Assembly (NCBI GenBank): GCA_910578715.1
Contig: CAJTRL010000008.1
Location: 17,518-81,517, forward strand
Source of the DNA: an uncultured Lachnospiraceae bacterium
GTDB taxonomy: Bacteria > Bacillota > Clostridia > Lachnospirales > Lachnospiraceae
DNA: 64,000 nt
Direction of reading: 5' to 3'
The notes under the pieces are model-generated. The model searched no databases and was not told the origin of the DNA. It saw nothing but the letters and a program-made list of their open reading frames with translations. The position numbers were made by a program, and so were the translations under genes. Shown here in pieces: positions 33,212 to 41,544 of this stretch. Within the stretch, counting starts at the first letter, position 1. The number at the start of each line of letters is the position of its first letter.

Positions 33212-35287
33212 TCAACCTAATGCCAGCACCCTCTCATCCATCTCCTCAAAGTAAACCCGCTCCGCGTCGATTGAAAATTTTATCCGGCCGTCACTGTACC
33301 CGTCCGCAATTTCGTTAAGCCGCTCCAAAACATCCTCTTTTGTCATCTGTAAAAACTCTTCCAGGTCCGTTTCCTCCCAGAAATTTTCAATATCCCGAAT
33401 CACACCGCCAACCCGTGCGTCGCGTTCGGCAACGGTAACCGCGTCTTTATCGGCAATCTGCCAGGAAAAAGCATAGTCGAAACCGCACCAGGCAAGGCCG
33501 TCCGCTTTTGTTTTCTGCAGACGGTAAGAACAGTAGAGGGGCGACTCTTCCGGCCGTCCCGTTTTCAGGCTCTGAATCATCCGGTAATTTTCTTCCGTTG
33601 AAAGCGTCATCGTCGTATTGACAAAAAACAATTCTTCTTCCGACAAATCCACGCGGCTGTCCTTCCGATAAACATCTTCCCGAATGCGCTCATAGGCGCC
33701 ATAATTCACGTTTCCCCAGTCAAGAAGCGTCTGGTTAAAGCCGGCGACCGTCATTTGCTGATAATCCTCAGTTCTTAACGATAGCAAAGAATCGTAATCC
33801 TCCTTCACAGCATACCCGTTAATGCGCGGTTCCTTCTCCCACGGTTCCGGTTCTTTTTCCTGATACGCCGCCACCGTCATCGCTTCATATCCGCGCAAGG
33901 CCAGCAGTTTCGTATATTCCTCTTCGGTAAATCCCAACGCCGAAGGCATATTTTTTTCTTCACCGGACAACTCCTCCGCCCGGGCATTCCCATCAGCCGG
34001 ACCTTTATCCGTTCGTGAACTGACTTTCTCATCAGCCAGACTTTTATCCGTCCGTGGGTCTTCCTTTCCGGCATTGACTTTTATAGTCAACATCGAACCG
34101 GCGCAAGCCACAGCCGCCACAGCACAAATTACACCCGCTATTAATTTTTTATATAAAGAGACCTTTTTCCATTTCATAATCGCATCAATCCTTTCTTCCA
34201 CAGCGTTTCTCCCAAAATAACTGCCAAGCGGTTCTGGTCCGCTCTGTCCCGCCGCCATATCAATCAGCATCCGGGCATAAACCGCCCTTTGGGTTTTGCC
34301 GGATATCCTGACTACCTTTTCGTCACAGGCAAGCTCCAAATCTCTGTTCAAAAGTATATACATCATCCACACAAACGGATTAAACCAATGAATACAGAGC
34401 GCCAGCGCGGCAAGCAGTTTCATTGCGGCGTCCATCCGGCAAATATGCACATATTCATGCAAAAGAATATAGCTAAGCGCCTCCTTATTCTTCCAGTCAG
34501 TTTTCCTCGGCAGCAGAATAACCGGCCTGAAAATGCCGTAAGTCAGCGGCGTTGTGACCCGGCCGCTCTGTCTTACCGACAGAGTGCGGCGCAGCCTATG
34601 CTCCCGAAGCCACTGCCCGACAAATGCTTCTTCAACGGGCAAAGATGTGCGGAACCGAAACAGCGCATGCAGATAAGCAACTGTAAAAAAAATCATACAG
34701 GCAAGCATCCCCGCACACCATACCGCAATGAGAATGTTCTTCCTGAATCCCGGCCATCCGGTATTCTCCTGTTCCGTTCCCTCCGGGTTCAACATCTCCG
34801 CGCCAGTCTGTCCCCAGGCGCTCCCTGTCCGGGCATTTTCTGTCCAGACGTCACCTGACCCGGCATTTCCTGTCCAGACGTCACCTATCCCGGCAGTCTC
34901 TGCCCAGGCGTTCTCCATCCCGGCATTCTCTACCCAATCGTTTCCCATCCTGGCAGTCTCTGTCCCGGCAGTCCCCGTCCCAGCCTGTCCGTTTACAGGT
35001 TTCGGCGCGTTTACAGGTATCTGCGCGTCAGCGGATTCCGCCGCATCCGCCCCCTCCGGGCCCTGAGCCGTTTCATAGGACTGCACGCGGGCCACGGCTT
35101 CCTTCAAAATGGGAAGCGAATAAATGCTGTATGCCGACGGAACCGCTATGGGAAGCAGAAGCCTTGCCAGTACAATGACCCATAACACCGGAAAAATATA
35201 TTTCGGAAGGCTTTTACCCGCCTTGCGCAGCAGCGCGGTAAACAAAATCAGCGCCGCGCCGGAAACCGTCATCTGCATAAAAACCAT
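33212..35287 (-). CDS. M56 family BlaR1/MecR1-like membrane metallopeptidase with novel sensor region
   Basis: This 691-residue protein has four N-terminal membrane helices. The M56 zinc motif is HEYVH (LLHEYVHICRMDAAMK), followed by the CIHWFNPFVWMMYILLNRDLELACDEKV segment. Between helices 2 and 3 lies a long extracellular loop with four degenerate 10-residue repeats (AGMENAWAET type). The C-terminal half after helix 5 has no transpeptidase-like SxxK/KTG sensor and does not look like BlaR1, so the signal is probably not a beta-lactam. The ATG at 35287 was chosen for its AAGGGG site. It follows a BlaI-type repressor gene by 46 nt. On signal it should cleave that repressor. Confidence 0.85.
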   Translation of the reverse strand: MVFMQMTVSGAALILFTALLRKAGKSLPKYIFPVLWVIVLARLLLPIAVPSAYSIYSLPILKEAVARVQSYETAQGPEGADAAESADAQIPVNAPKPVNGQAGTGTAGTETARMGNDWVENAGMENAWAETAGIGDVWTGNAGSGDVWTENARTGSAWGQTGAEMLNPEGTEQENTGWPGFRKNILIAVWCAGMLACMIFFTVAYLHALFRFRTSLPVEEAFVGQWLREHRLRRTLSVRQSGRVTTPLTYGIFRPVILLPRKTDWKNKEALSYILLHEYVHICRMDAAMKLLAALALCIHWFNPFVWMMYILLNRDLELACDEKVVRISGKTQRAVYARMLIDMAAGQSGPEPLGSYFGRNAVEERIDAIMKWKKVSLYKKLIAGVICAVAAVACAGSMLTIKVNAGKEDPRTDKSLADEKVSSRTDKGPADGNARAEELSGEEKNMPSALGFTEEEYTKLLALRGYEAMTVAAYQEKEPEPWEKEPRINGYAVKEDYDSLLSLRTEDYQQMTVAGFNQTLLDWGNVNYGAYERIREDVYRKDSRVDLSEEELFFVNTTMTLSTEENYRMIQSLKTGRPEESPLYCSYRLQKTKADGLAWCGFDYAFSWQIADKDAVTVAERDARVGGVIRDIENFWEETDLEEFLQMTKEDVLERLNEIADGYSDGRIKFSIDAERVYFEEMDERVLALG
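34808..34985. repeat. Degenerate 30-bp tandem repeats inside the BlaR1-like gene
   Basis: About four to six imperfect 30-bp units encode 10-residue repeats (AGMENAWAET, AGIGDVWTGN, AGSGDVWTEN, ARTGSAWGQT). The frame is kept, so copy number can change without breaking the gene. Confidence 0.65.
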
Positions 35288-35333
35288 TGTTTTCCCCTTT
35301 CTGCCCTCTTTCTCGCTTTCGGCTCTGCTCTTT

Positions 35334-35693
35334 TCATTCCGCTTCTTCCACAATCTGTTTCAGCTTTTCTATCTGGCTGGCGGAAAGTTTCTTCCTTCCA
35401 AGCAGCGCCGCAAACAGCTTATCGACGGAGCCGTCATAAACTTTATCAATCAGCTCATTCGTTTCCACCTCCTGCACTACCTCTTTTGGAATCAGCGCAT
35501 GACACATAAAATGCGGCTCGGAACGCTCTATCGCCCCTTTTTTGATACACCGCTTAATCAATGTATAGGTCGTATTGACATTCCAGCCTACCGCTTCTTT
35601 CAATACATCGGAAATATGCTTCGCGGTCACGTCCCCTTCACGCCATAACACATCCATTACTTTCAGTTCCGAATCAAAAAGTTTTATATCCAT
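35334..35693 (-). CDS. BlaI/MecI/CopY family repressor
   Basis: This 119-residue winged-helix repressor has KLFDSELKVMDVLWREGDVTAKHISDVL at the N-terminus, then GWNVNTTYTLIKRCIKKGAIER (wing) and a C-terminal dimerisation helix (VDKLFAALLGRKKLSASQIEKLKQIVEEA). The ATG at 35693 is preceded by CAGGAGGCAG, so it is preferred over the ATG at 35714. The typical cleavage-region Asn-Phe of MecI/BlaI is not seen, though related motifs vary. It is co-transcribed with the M56 sensor and should repress this pair until cleaved. Confidence 0.92.
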   Translation of the reverse strand: MDIKLFDSELKVMDVLWREGDVTAKHISDVLKEAVGWNVNTTYTLIKRCIKKGAIERSEPHFMCHALIPKEVVQEVETNELIDKVYDGSVDKLFAALLGRKKLSASQIEKLKQIVEEAE

Positions 35694-35780
35694 TTCTGCC
35701 TCCTGTTCCGCCACGCGCGCGGCATTTTAATCAATTAGAATTGGTGAACTTCCTCTCTCCCATTCCATCATAAAACAACA

Positions 35781-35826
35781 TAAGACTGCAGTAGTTTGAT
35801 TTAGTTTCATACTACCACAGTCTTAT
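35781..35826. promoter_or_regulatory. Inverted repeat upstream of the BlaI gene
   Basis: TAAGACTG/CAGTCTTA outer arms and GTAGT/ACTAC inner arms (35791-35795, 35811-35815). GTAG/CTAC motifs resemble BlaI/CopY operator halves. It could also end transcripts of the upstream remnant gene. Confidence 0.45.
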
Positions 35827-35833
35827 TTTCGTG

Positions 35834-36350
35834 TCAATCCTGTTTACGGTATTCTTCGGATTCTTTTCCTGAGACAATTGGGTCTGCAAAGAAACACTTC
35901 TTTATGTTTATCCCCTTATCTGCTTTTTCCAGTACGGAATATTTTTCTGCTGTGTAACTCTTGGAAAGAACGGCATAAACCTTCTGCACCGGGAAGGCGG
36001 TGACATCCCTGATATCCTTTTTCAGAAGTGTGTTCGGCACATTCAGCCCTGTATTCCGGTCTTTCACAAAACCAATACATCCAGATACATTGCCTGCCAC
36101 CTTTTCCGTAAACAGCTTTGGCCCTCTATCCGTAAAATCTCCTATCATTGTAACGTTCTGCTTGAGTCTCATCATGTTTTCCAGAATTTCTAATTTCTGA
36201 ACCGTAGAGCCATCCTTTGCAAAGCTGAAATCCTCTGCCGTCAGACGGTTATCCAGACATTTTTCATAAAAATGAATAGCGGAAGCCACACTGGAACTGT
36301 TTAACCTTACCTCTGTCAGATGAAGGAAATTATATCGGTGTTTTGTCCAT
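35834..36350 (-). pseudogene. PBECR4-like (phage nuclease-fold) gene with 5' frameshift
   Basis: A frame of 151 residues follows a GTG at 36289. Homology seems to extend further upstream through an HRYNFLHLTEVRLNSSSV stretch to a TAG. An ATG at 36350 with AAAGGAT before it would join this frame if the AAAA at 36341-36344 were one base shorter. The body (IHFYEKCLDNRLTAEDF, KLEILENMMRLKQNVTMIGDF, PKLFTEKVAGNVSGCIGFVKD, VPNTLLKKDIRDVT, VYAVLSKSYT) matches what I recall of PBECR4, a Barnase/EndoU/ColicinE5-like nuclease group of phages and conjugative elements. It is probably a broken accessory gene, or starts internally. Confidence 0.6.
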
Positions 36351-36376
36351 ATCTATATCCTTTGATAATCTACCTT

Positions 36377-36413
36377 ATTTGCCTATATTCGAATAAACTC
36401 GATAAAGGCAAAT
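36377..36413. promoter_or_regulatory. Inverted repeat upstream of the PBECR4-like gene
   Basis: ATTTGCC (36377-36383) and GGCAAAT (36407-36413) flank a TTCGAATAAACTCGA-type core. It is a possible operator in the upstream region of the remnant gene. Confidence 0.35.
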
Positions 36414-36441
36414 GCAGCATGCCATTTTAATCATATTATTT

Positions 36442-36617
36442 AGAAAAGGGAATGTCCATGCCGCAGCACAAAACATTCCCTTCTCACGATTGATTTTTCC
36501 GCTGCCTGCCAGCCTCCGACACCTACGTTCGGAAAAGGTATCAGATTTTAGGTGTCAATCCGCCGCTGATTCACAGCTTTCTAACTACATTCTATACCAG
36601 ACTCTGGCAAAGTGCAA
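36442..36617 (-). ncRNA. Candidate small RNA locus (promoter, structured about 140 nt, terminator)
   Basis: Minus strand: TTGCAC (36612-36617), 17-nt spacer, TAGAAT (36589-36594). A short transcript contains GACACCT/AGGTGTC arms and GCTG/CAGC arms, then a terminator-like hairpin AAGGGAATGT...ACATTCCCTTTTCT (36446-36482). No convincing coding frame is present; a 19-codon frame (start MIKMACCICLY) lies after the hairpin. No known RNA family is recognised. Confidence 0.4.
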
Positions 36618-36736
36618 TTACCTTTTCAGCATATGCGGATATGGCATATATTATTCTGAATGCTTTTGCCTGCTATTCCCACACCGAAATGTCTGCTCTG
36701 CCTCTGCTGTTCCTTGACTTAAACGCCTTTACCTGC

Positions 36737-37417
36737 CTATAACCCTATCCAAACCGCCAGTTCTGCAAAATTCCGAATATGATAATCTGAATACTGCAAA
36801 ATATGTTTTCTGCTTTTATCGCTTTTTGCTTCCAGCGCTTCCGTAAATACCGTTTTCATGCCGGCCTCTTTTGCCCCGCGCAGCTCATCCGAACCGCCGT
36901 CTCCGACAAAAACACATTCTCCGGGCCGCACTCCCAGACGCCGCATTGCCAGCTCATAAATACGCCTGTCCGGTTTCAAAAGTCCAGCCTCACAGGAGAA
37001 AACTGCATCGTCAAAAAAAGGAAACAGCTTCGATTTCTCCCAGTATTTACAGTCAATCCTGTCGGCGTTGCTGATTAAGCCGATTTGCTTTCCTTTTGCT
37101 TTTAGCACTTTAATAGCACCTGTTATTTCATCCGGTACATTTTGAAGCGCATTTTTCATTCTGTTTTCGCGCGCCTTTAAGAGACTTTGCTTCTGTTCAT
37201 CGCTGATTTCACAGGGCATGGACGCCGTAATCTTTTCTATAATTTCCCTTTCGGATTTAACATATCCCAAAGCTCGTTCACGATATAAGGATGCATTCTC
37301 CGCATACCTTTCCCATTCCTCCGCGGACAGGCCCAATATATCGTATTCGTTATTTTCTTTTTCATAGGAAGGGATTATCAACGTAAAAAATAAATCAAAA
37401 CAGATTGCTTTTATCAC
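36737..37417 (-). CDS. HAD superfamily hydrolase (phosphatase)
   Basis: This 226-residue protein starts at GTG 37417, which overlaps the TGA of the upstream transporter (GTGA), with GGAAGG before it. HAD motif I is CFDLFFTLI (the usual second Asp of DxD is replaced by Phe, so the motif reads DLF), motif II is LISNAD, motif III Lys is in GLLKPDRRIYE, and motif IV is FVGDGGSDELRGAKEAGM. Missing the DxD second Asp suggests altered chemistry (for example dehalogenase-like or weak phosphatase activity). A longer open frame reaches upstream to 37831 inside the transporter gene, but that is a shadow. Confidence 0.88.
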   Translation of the reverse strand: MIKAICFDLFFTLIIPSYEKENNEYDILGLSAEEWERYAENASLYRERALGYVKSEREIIEKITASMPCEISDEQKQSLLKARENRMKNALQNVPDEITGAIKVLKAKGKQIGLISNADRIDCKYWEKSKLFPFFDDAVFSCEAGLLKPDRRIYELAMRRLGVRPGECVFVGDGGSDELRGAKEAGMKTVFTEALEAKSDKSRKHILQYSDYHIRNFAELAVWIGL

Positions 37418-38559
37418 ACCTTCCCCTTCCTCCCGTTCTTCGCATTCACATCTTCCCGTATCAGCGCATAAACCGTCGATAAAATCGGGATAAAAATCAG
37501 CATGCCGACGACTCCCATCAGACTGCCGCCGACCGTTACCGCCGCCAGTACCCATATGGAAGGAAGGCCCACCGAATTTCCCACCACATGAGGATAAATA
37601 AGATTTCCCTCTATCTGCTGAAGCACGATGAATAGAATCAGGAACCAGATTGCTTTTACCGGGTCGTCCACCATAATCAGAAACGCGCCGACGAAGCACC
37701 CGATAAAGGCCCCGACAATCGGTATCAGCGCCGTAAATGCAATCAGGACGCCTATCATGACCGCATAGGGAAAACCGAAAAGCGTCATGGAAACGACGAA
37801 CATCAGACCTAAAATAACCGCTTCCGTACACTGTCCCGTAATAAAACTGCTGAAATTTTTTCCGGCAAGGGAGACGATTTCCAGTGTCCTGTCATACACC
37901 TTCTGCGGAAAGTAAGCATGAAGGATTCGTTTAAACTGGCCGCCCAGTTTTTCCTTCTGGGCCAGTATGTAGAAAGAAAAGACGAGCGCAACGAAGACAT
38001 TGACGACTCCGCCGATAATCGTGGAGGCCACCGTTACCGTGGAACTGACCACGCTTCCGAGCCCGTTCTGCATGAAATCAATAACCGTATTGACGATGGA
38101 TTCCCAGTTTACCTCCGCAGGTTCAAATTCTTCCAGCGCGGCCACAAGCTGCGGCTGTGCCGCAAACATCTCTTCCAGCCAGATTTGGGCTTCCGTCAGA
38201 AACTGCGGTATTTCGTTTCCCAGTTCTATCATGGTTTTCGTTATCTGTGGAATCACCGTAACCGTAACGATAAAAATGATGAGAATGACCAGCATAAAGG
38301 ACAGAAAAACGCTCGCCGGACGCTTTATTTTATCCAGTTTACGGTTTTTGGTCCTGGAAAACAGCCCTTTCTCGATGGCCTTCATCGGAATGTTCAGCAC
38401 GAAAGCGATTGCGGCGCCATAAAGAAAAGGACGCACAATACCAATCAGAAAGAAAATGCCTTTCAGCAAAACCTCCGCATTCATGACGGCCAGGCACACA
38501 ACCGCCGTAAAAAGAATCAGCCCTCTGATTTTTTTCATGTTCCCTTTGTTCAAATCCAT
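37414..38559 (-). CDS. AI-2E family transporter (PerM/YtvI-like)
   Basis: This 381-residue polytopic protein has about eight helices, with the family signature VSMTLFGFPYAVMIGVLIAFTALIPIVGAFIG in the middle and the C-terminal QQIEGNLIYPHVVGNSVGLPSIWVLAAVTVGGSLMGVVGMLIFIPI. A long cytoplasmic/extracytoplasmic segment (EEMFAAQPQLVAALEEFEP) lies near 120-140. The ATG at 38559 has an AGAGGAG site and is preferred over one at 38616. Family members include AI-2 exporters and sodium/proton antiporters, and substrate cannot be assigned. Confidence 0.9.
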   Translation of the reverse strand: MDLNKGNMKKIRGLILFTAVVCLAVMNAEVLLKGIFFLIGIVRPFLYGAAIAFVLNIPMKAIEKGLFSRTKNRKLDKIKRPASVFLSFMLVILIIFIVTVTVIPQITKTMIELGNEIPQFLTEAQIWLEEMFAAQPQLVAALEEFEPAEVNWESIVNTVIDFMQNGLGSVVSSTVTVASTIIGGVVNVFVALVFSFYILAQKEKLGGQFKRILHAYFPQKVYDRTLEIVSLAGKNFSSFITGQCTEAVILGLMFVVSMTLFGFPYAVMIGVLIAFTALIPIVGAFIGCFVGAFLIMVDDPVKAIWFLILFIVLQQIEGNLIYPHVVGNSVGLPSIWVLAAVTVGGSLMGVVGMLIFIPILSTVYALIREDVNAKNGRKGKV

Positions 38560-38657
38560 TGTTTTCTCCTCTTTGTTCCCGTAAAATATTTTAATGCCAT
38601 CCATTATAGTATACACTATAACTATCCGTACAGTCGTAAAATTTTCATTAAATTAAA

Positions 38658-38873
38658 TATATACAGTAACAGTTCAGCCTCCGCCCGGACAGAGCATCAT
38701 CTCTTTGGAGGCACGCTTCCGCTCCGCTAAAGGAAGCAGCGGTACTAAGCTCAAATGCAGCAAGCTGCCTTTTCGCTAAGAACTAGACTACTGAAAGTAG
38801 TCTACATCCTATTAAAGGGCCTCCGCCAGAGAACGATGCTCTGTCCGGGCGGAAACTGAACTGTTACTATATA
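38658..38873. repeat. Long-hairpin intergenic element (copy B)
   Basis: Outer arms extend over TATATACAGTAACAGTTCAG-type sequence and the shared CCTCCGCCCGGACAGAGCAT terminus, pairing with the mirror copy about 200 bp away. The inside holds TTTGGAGGC/GCCTCC, CTTCCGCTCCGCTAAAGGAAG and GACTACTGAAAGTAGTC stems. Compared with copies C and D, the core is inverted. The 38560-38951 gap holds this element and the upstream region of the AraC/GyrI gene. Confidence 0.8.
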
Positions 38874-38951
38874 CAGGACAAAAACAGACAAAGAAAGTCG
38901 GAACTGCTTTTTTTCTTTATCGTATACTGGTTTCATCAGGGAGGTGCACAC

Positions 38952-39809
38952 ATGGAATGGATGAAGGCAATCGGAAACGCAGTCGAATATATCGAAGCGC
39001 ATATTACGGAAAATATTTCCGCAGAAGATGTTGCAAAACAGGTACACATCTCGCCCTTTTACTTTCAGAAGGGCTTCCAGATGCTCTGCGGTTATACGGT
39101 AACCGAATATATCCGCAGCCGCAGAATGGCTCTCGCCGCGGGAGAGCTTGCCACGGAAGACGTCAGAATCATCGATGTTGCAGTTAAATACGGTTATGAT
39201 TCCCCGGACAGTTTTACGAAAGCCTTTTACCGTTTTCATGGCGTCACGCCTTCTATGGTGCAGAAAGGACATGCGATGATAAACGCGTTCGCACCGCTGA
39301 AAATCAAATTATCCTTAGAAGGAGGGTACAAAATGAACTATACTTTTAAGAAAAAAGACAGCTTCACCGTGATAGGCGTCAGGAAAAAATTCTCCTATGC
39401 CGAAGCGCCGACGGCAATTCCGGCATTCTGGGAAGAGCACGCCGAAAAGGGCCGCCAGCAGTATGTACACGGCATGTTCGGCATAAACATCGATGAATCC
39501 AGGGGATTCGATGAATTTGAATATCTGATAGCCGATGTGTATAATCCCGCGGCCGATGTTCCGGAAGGGTTTACGACCGTGGTCATCCCCGCATTTACCT
39601 GGGCGGTATTTCCCTGTCCCGGCCCTATGCCGGACGCTCTGGCCGACGTCAATTCCAAGATTTTCTCGGAATGGCTCCCGGCCCTGAAAGATTACGAATT
39701 CGCGGCGGGCTACTGCATCGAAATGTATGATGACCCCGGCAACTACCCGAAAGGCGTAAGCGATGAAAACTACTACACGGAAATCTGGATTCCGGTGAAA
39801 AAGAAATAG
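38952..39809 (+). CDS. AraC family regulator with GyrI-like effector-binding domain
   Basis: This 285-residue protein has GGGAGGTG before the ATG. Residues about 5-105 form an AraC HTH pair (AEDVAKQVHISPFYFQKGFQ and IIDVAVKYGYDSPDSFTKAFYRFHG). Residues about 125-285 form a GyrI-like/SOUL-type ligand domain (FTVIGVRKKFSY, then FTWAVFPCPGPMPDAL, EIWIPVKKK). This architecture resembles Rob and SoxS-related multidrug regulators and YdeE-type proteins that sense lipophilic ligands. No obvious target gene is adjacent. Confidence 0.92.
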   Translation: MEWMKAIGNAVEYIEAHITENISAEDVAKQVHISPFYFQKGFQMLCGYTVTEYIRSRRMALAAGELATEDVRIIDVAVKYGYDSPDSFTKAFYRFHGVTPSMVQKGHAMINAFAPLKIKLSLEGGYKMNYTFKKKDSFTVIGVRKKFSYAEAPTAIPAFWEEHAEKGRQQYVHGMFGINIDESRGFDEFEYLIADVYNPAADVPEGFTTVVIPAFTWAVFPCPGPMPDALADVNSKIFSEWLPALKDYEFAAGYCIEMYDDPGNYPKGVSDENYYTEIWIPVKKK

Positions 39810-39850
39810 AAACCATAAAACAAAAGGCCGCTGCATGGCGGCCTGACTTG

Positions 39851-40207
39851 CTATTCTTCCAGCAGCCAATCCAGATAACCCTTAAAATCCGCGGCCAGAG
39901 GCTCCCACTCCGGCGCTTCGGCCCCGTGCGGACATGTGTAGATATTTCCGTCGTGCATAAAAACAGGGTCTCCATTACAGGTTGCAAATACAAATTGTGC
40001 TTTCAGATAAGAATATTCCTCCTGTAAGCCGGAAAGTTCTTCCGCCGGGAAAAAACGAACGGCGTTTATCTCCACATCCGACGGATTATGCTCCTTGTAA
40101 AAAGTTTTCAAAACATCCGGTATTTCTTCGAGACTGCCTTCATATGCAGAAAAAACATTGCGCTCATCCTGTAAAACAGCCTTCCTTACAAATTCTGAAT
40201 ACTCCAT
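39851..40207 (-). CDS. Small SMI1/KNR4 (SUKH)-like protein, possible immunity partner
   Basis: This 118-residue acidic soluble protein has SUKH-like traits: a helical N-terminus with LKTFYKEHN, the AVRFFPAEEL stretch, QFVFATCNGDPVFMHDGNIYTCPHG, and a C-terminal DFKGYLDWLLEE helix. SUKH proteins often neutralise nuclease toxins. The ATG at 40207 is preferred over the one at 40219 because a split extended Shine-Dalgarno (GAAAGG, then GGTTAT) lies before it. It is the last gene behind the GHH-nuclease membrane protein, 108 nt away with a small repeat between them. Immunity is inferred from position and weak fold resemblance. Confidence 0.62.
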   Translation of the reverse strand: MEYSEFVRKAVLQDERNVFSAYEGSLEEIPDVLKTFYKEHNPSDVEINAVRFFPAEELSGLQEEYSYLKAQFVFATCNGDPVFMHDGNIYTCPHGAEAPEWEPLAADFKGYLDWLLEE

Positions 40208-40263
40208 ATTAATAACCATACCTTTCTCTCTGTCTGCGATACTGGGCCCGCGCCAATATTCGC

Positions 40264-40318
40264 CTGCCGAATAAATTCGGCTATGAAAAATCTCGGATTT
40301 TTCAACCTATACTGCCTA
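40264..40318. repeat. Short two-hairpin intergenic repeat (copy 1)
   Basis: GCCGAAT/ATTCGGC and GAAAAATC/GATTTTTC stems in tandem, followed by AACCTAT. A second copy with the same two stems lies at 50013-50066. It overlaps the end of the GHH-nuclease gene by a few bases. Confidence 0.6.
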
Positions 40319-41539
40319 TACCGAAAAAGACGGACGGCATTTTTCGATTGTATAGACCCGGACTCTTTCCTCAAAATGACGCTTATGGATGGAATCGGTA
40401 AGAGAATAGGCGATTAAAATAATTCCTATGCTCACCGATACAATGATTCCGGCCGTACCTCCCCAGATTCCCTGTGCCGCTATGGATACGGCTAACAGGG
40501 AGAGGGAGAAAAGCGCCTGTTTTCCTGTTTGTATCAGCGCGTCCTTTGTCGCAGCCCCTTTAATTTTCAGCTTCACGAATTGGTAAGCAGAAAATACAGC
40601 GATTGTCAGTGTTCCCGCCACGCCCATATGAACCATCTTTGAAATATTTTCAGTAATCGTCATACCGACGCTTTCCATCATACCGGAAGCTGCCTGGGAA
40701 GCCACTTCTCCAAGCGTTCTCCCAACGCCGTAGCCGGCTATCGACATCAGCCCAGATTCCACGCCGCCCTTTACACCCTCGGCCATTGCTAATTTCAGGG
40801 TATCGGGGGTAACGCCCATCTGCGCGAGTGTCGCAACAAATCCAAGCGTCAGTCCGACGCCGGCGCCAATCGCCGCAGCCAGTCCCAGTCCGTGCAGCTC
40901 ATTTTTAAACACCCGCTTTCCATTTGTTTTTTCAAGCATCTTATTTTTGTCAGTCATCGGCCCGTCACTTTCATTTTTCCAGTTGCCGTCATGGCCTTCT
41001 TCCAGATGCTGTTTCCGAGTTTTGTAAAATTTGATATTGTCAGGATTTGCCTGCTCCTCCGGGTGGTCCGCAACATTTTTCTGATGATGGCCTTCCGCGC
41101 CGCGGACGCCCCCTTTAGGTGCCTTGAGTTTCCCATCTGCCATTTTAGGCTTATTCACAATATCCGGCCTGTTCTCTAAGATTTCCTGCTGCTCGGCCGC
41201 ATTCCAGTCCGCCGAACCGTTTCCGCCCATCTTAATATCGGCCGCTTCATAATCCCATGCCAGGGAGACGCCGTCATTCCGGGCGCCTGCATAAGCGGGG
41301 TTCTTTGCCATACCGTTAGCCACTTTGTCGGCAAGCGCGGAACGCTCTGCATTCAACGCCTTCAAAAAGCCGCCAAGCTGTGTATTATAACCGTTCGTGA
41401 CCGTCATCGCCGAAAAAGATGTTCCGGAAATCGGAACGGCCAGAATGCCGGGCGCACAGGAAACGTCCATTTCATTCCGCTTTGCCGTCGTCTGCTGATA
41501 AAAAGTCAGACTGCGGCTGTTCTTTAAGTTTGTCAGCAT
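40316..41539 (-). CDS. GHH-type (His-Me finger) nuclease domain fused to a membrane region
   Basis: This 407-residue protein has no signal peptide. Residues 87-190 resemble the GHH/LHH HNH toxin-nuclease domain: AWDYEAADIKMGGNGSADWNAAEQQEILE, GHHQKNVADHP (150-160), NPDNIKF (165-171) and HLEEGHDGNW (178-187), giving His151/152, Asn168, His178 and His183 as likely active-site residues. From about 217 a Gly-rich hydrophobic region with four to five helices follows, ending with a basic tail. A soluble nuclease tied to a membrane domain suggests either an exported toxin with a translocation domain or an effector held at the membrane. The ATG at 41539 has the split extended Shine-Dalgarno and lies five nt after the coiled-coil gene stop. 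Confidence 0.72.
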   Translation of the reverse strand: MLTNLKNSRSLTFYQQTTAKRNEMDVSCAPGILAVPISGTSFSAMTVTNGYNTQLGGFLKALNAERSALADKVANGMAKNPAYAGARNDGVSLAWDYEAADIKMGGNGSADWNAAEQQEILENRPDIVNKPKMADGKLKAPKGGVRGAEGHHQKNVADHPEEQANPDNIKFYKTRKQHLEEGHDGNWKNESDGPMTDKNKMLEKTNGKRVFKNELHGLGLAAAIGAGVGLTLGFVATLAQMGVTPDTLKLAMAEGVKGGVESGLMSIAGYGVGRTLGEVASQAASGMMESVGMTITENISKMVHMGVAGTLTIAVFSAYQFVKLKIKGAATKDALIQTGKQALFSLSLLAVSIAAQGIWGGTAGIIVSVSIGIILIAYSLTDSIHKRHFEERVRVYTIEKCRPSFSV

Positions 41540-41544
41540 ACTAA

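Noticed and set aside
33212..35693. Beta-lactam resistance locus
   Set aside because: BlaI and an M56 protease are present but no beta-lactamase or PBP2a gene, and the sensor lacks a penicillin-binding domain.
37418..37831. Longer N-terminus of the HAD hydrolase
   Set aside because: The extension is low-complexity shadow coding inside the AI-2E transporter gene; the GTG at 37417 overlaps the transporter stop and starts the HAD fold.
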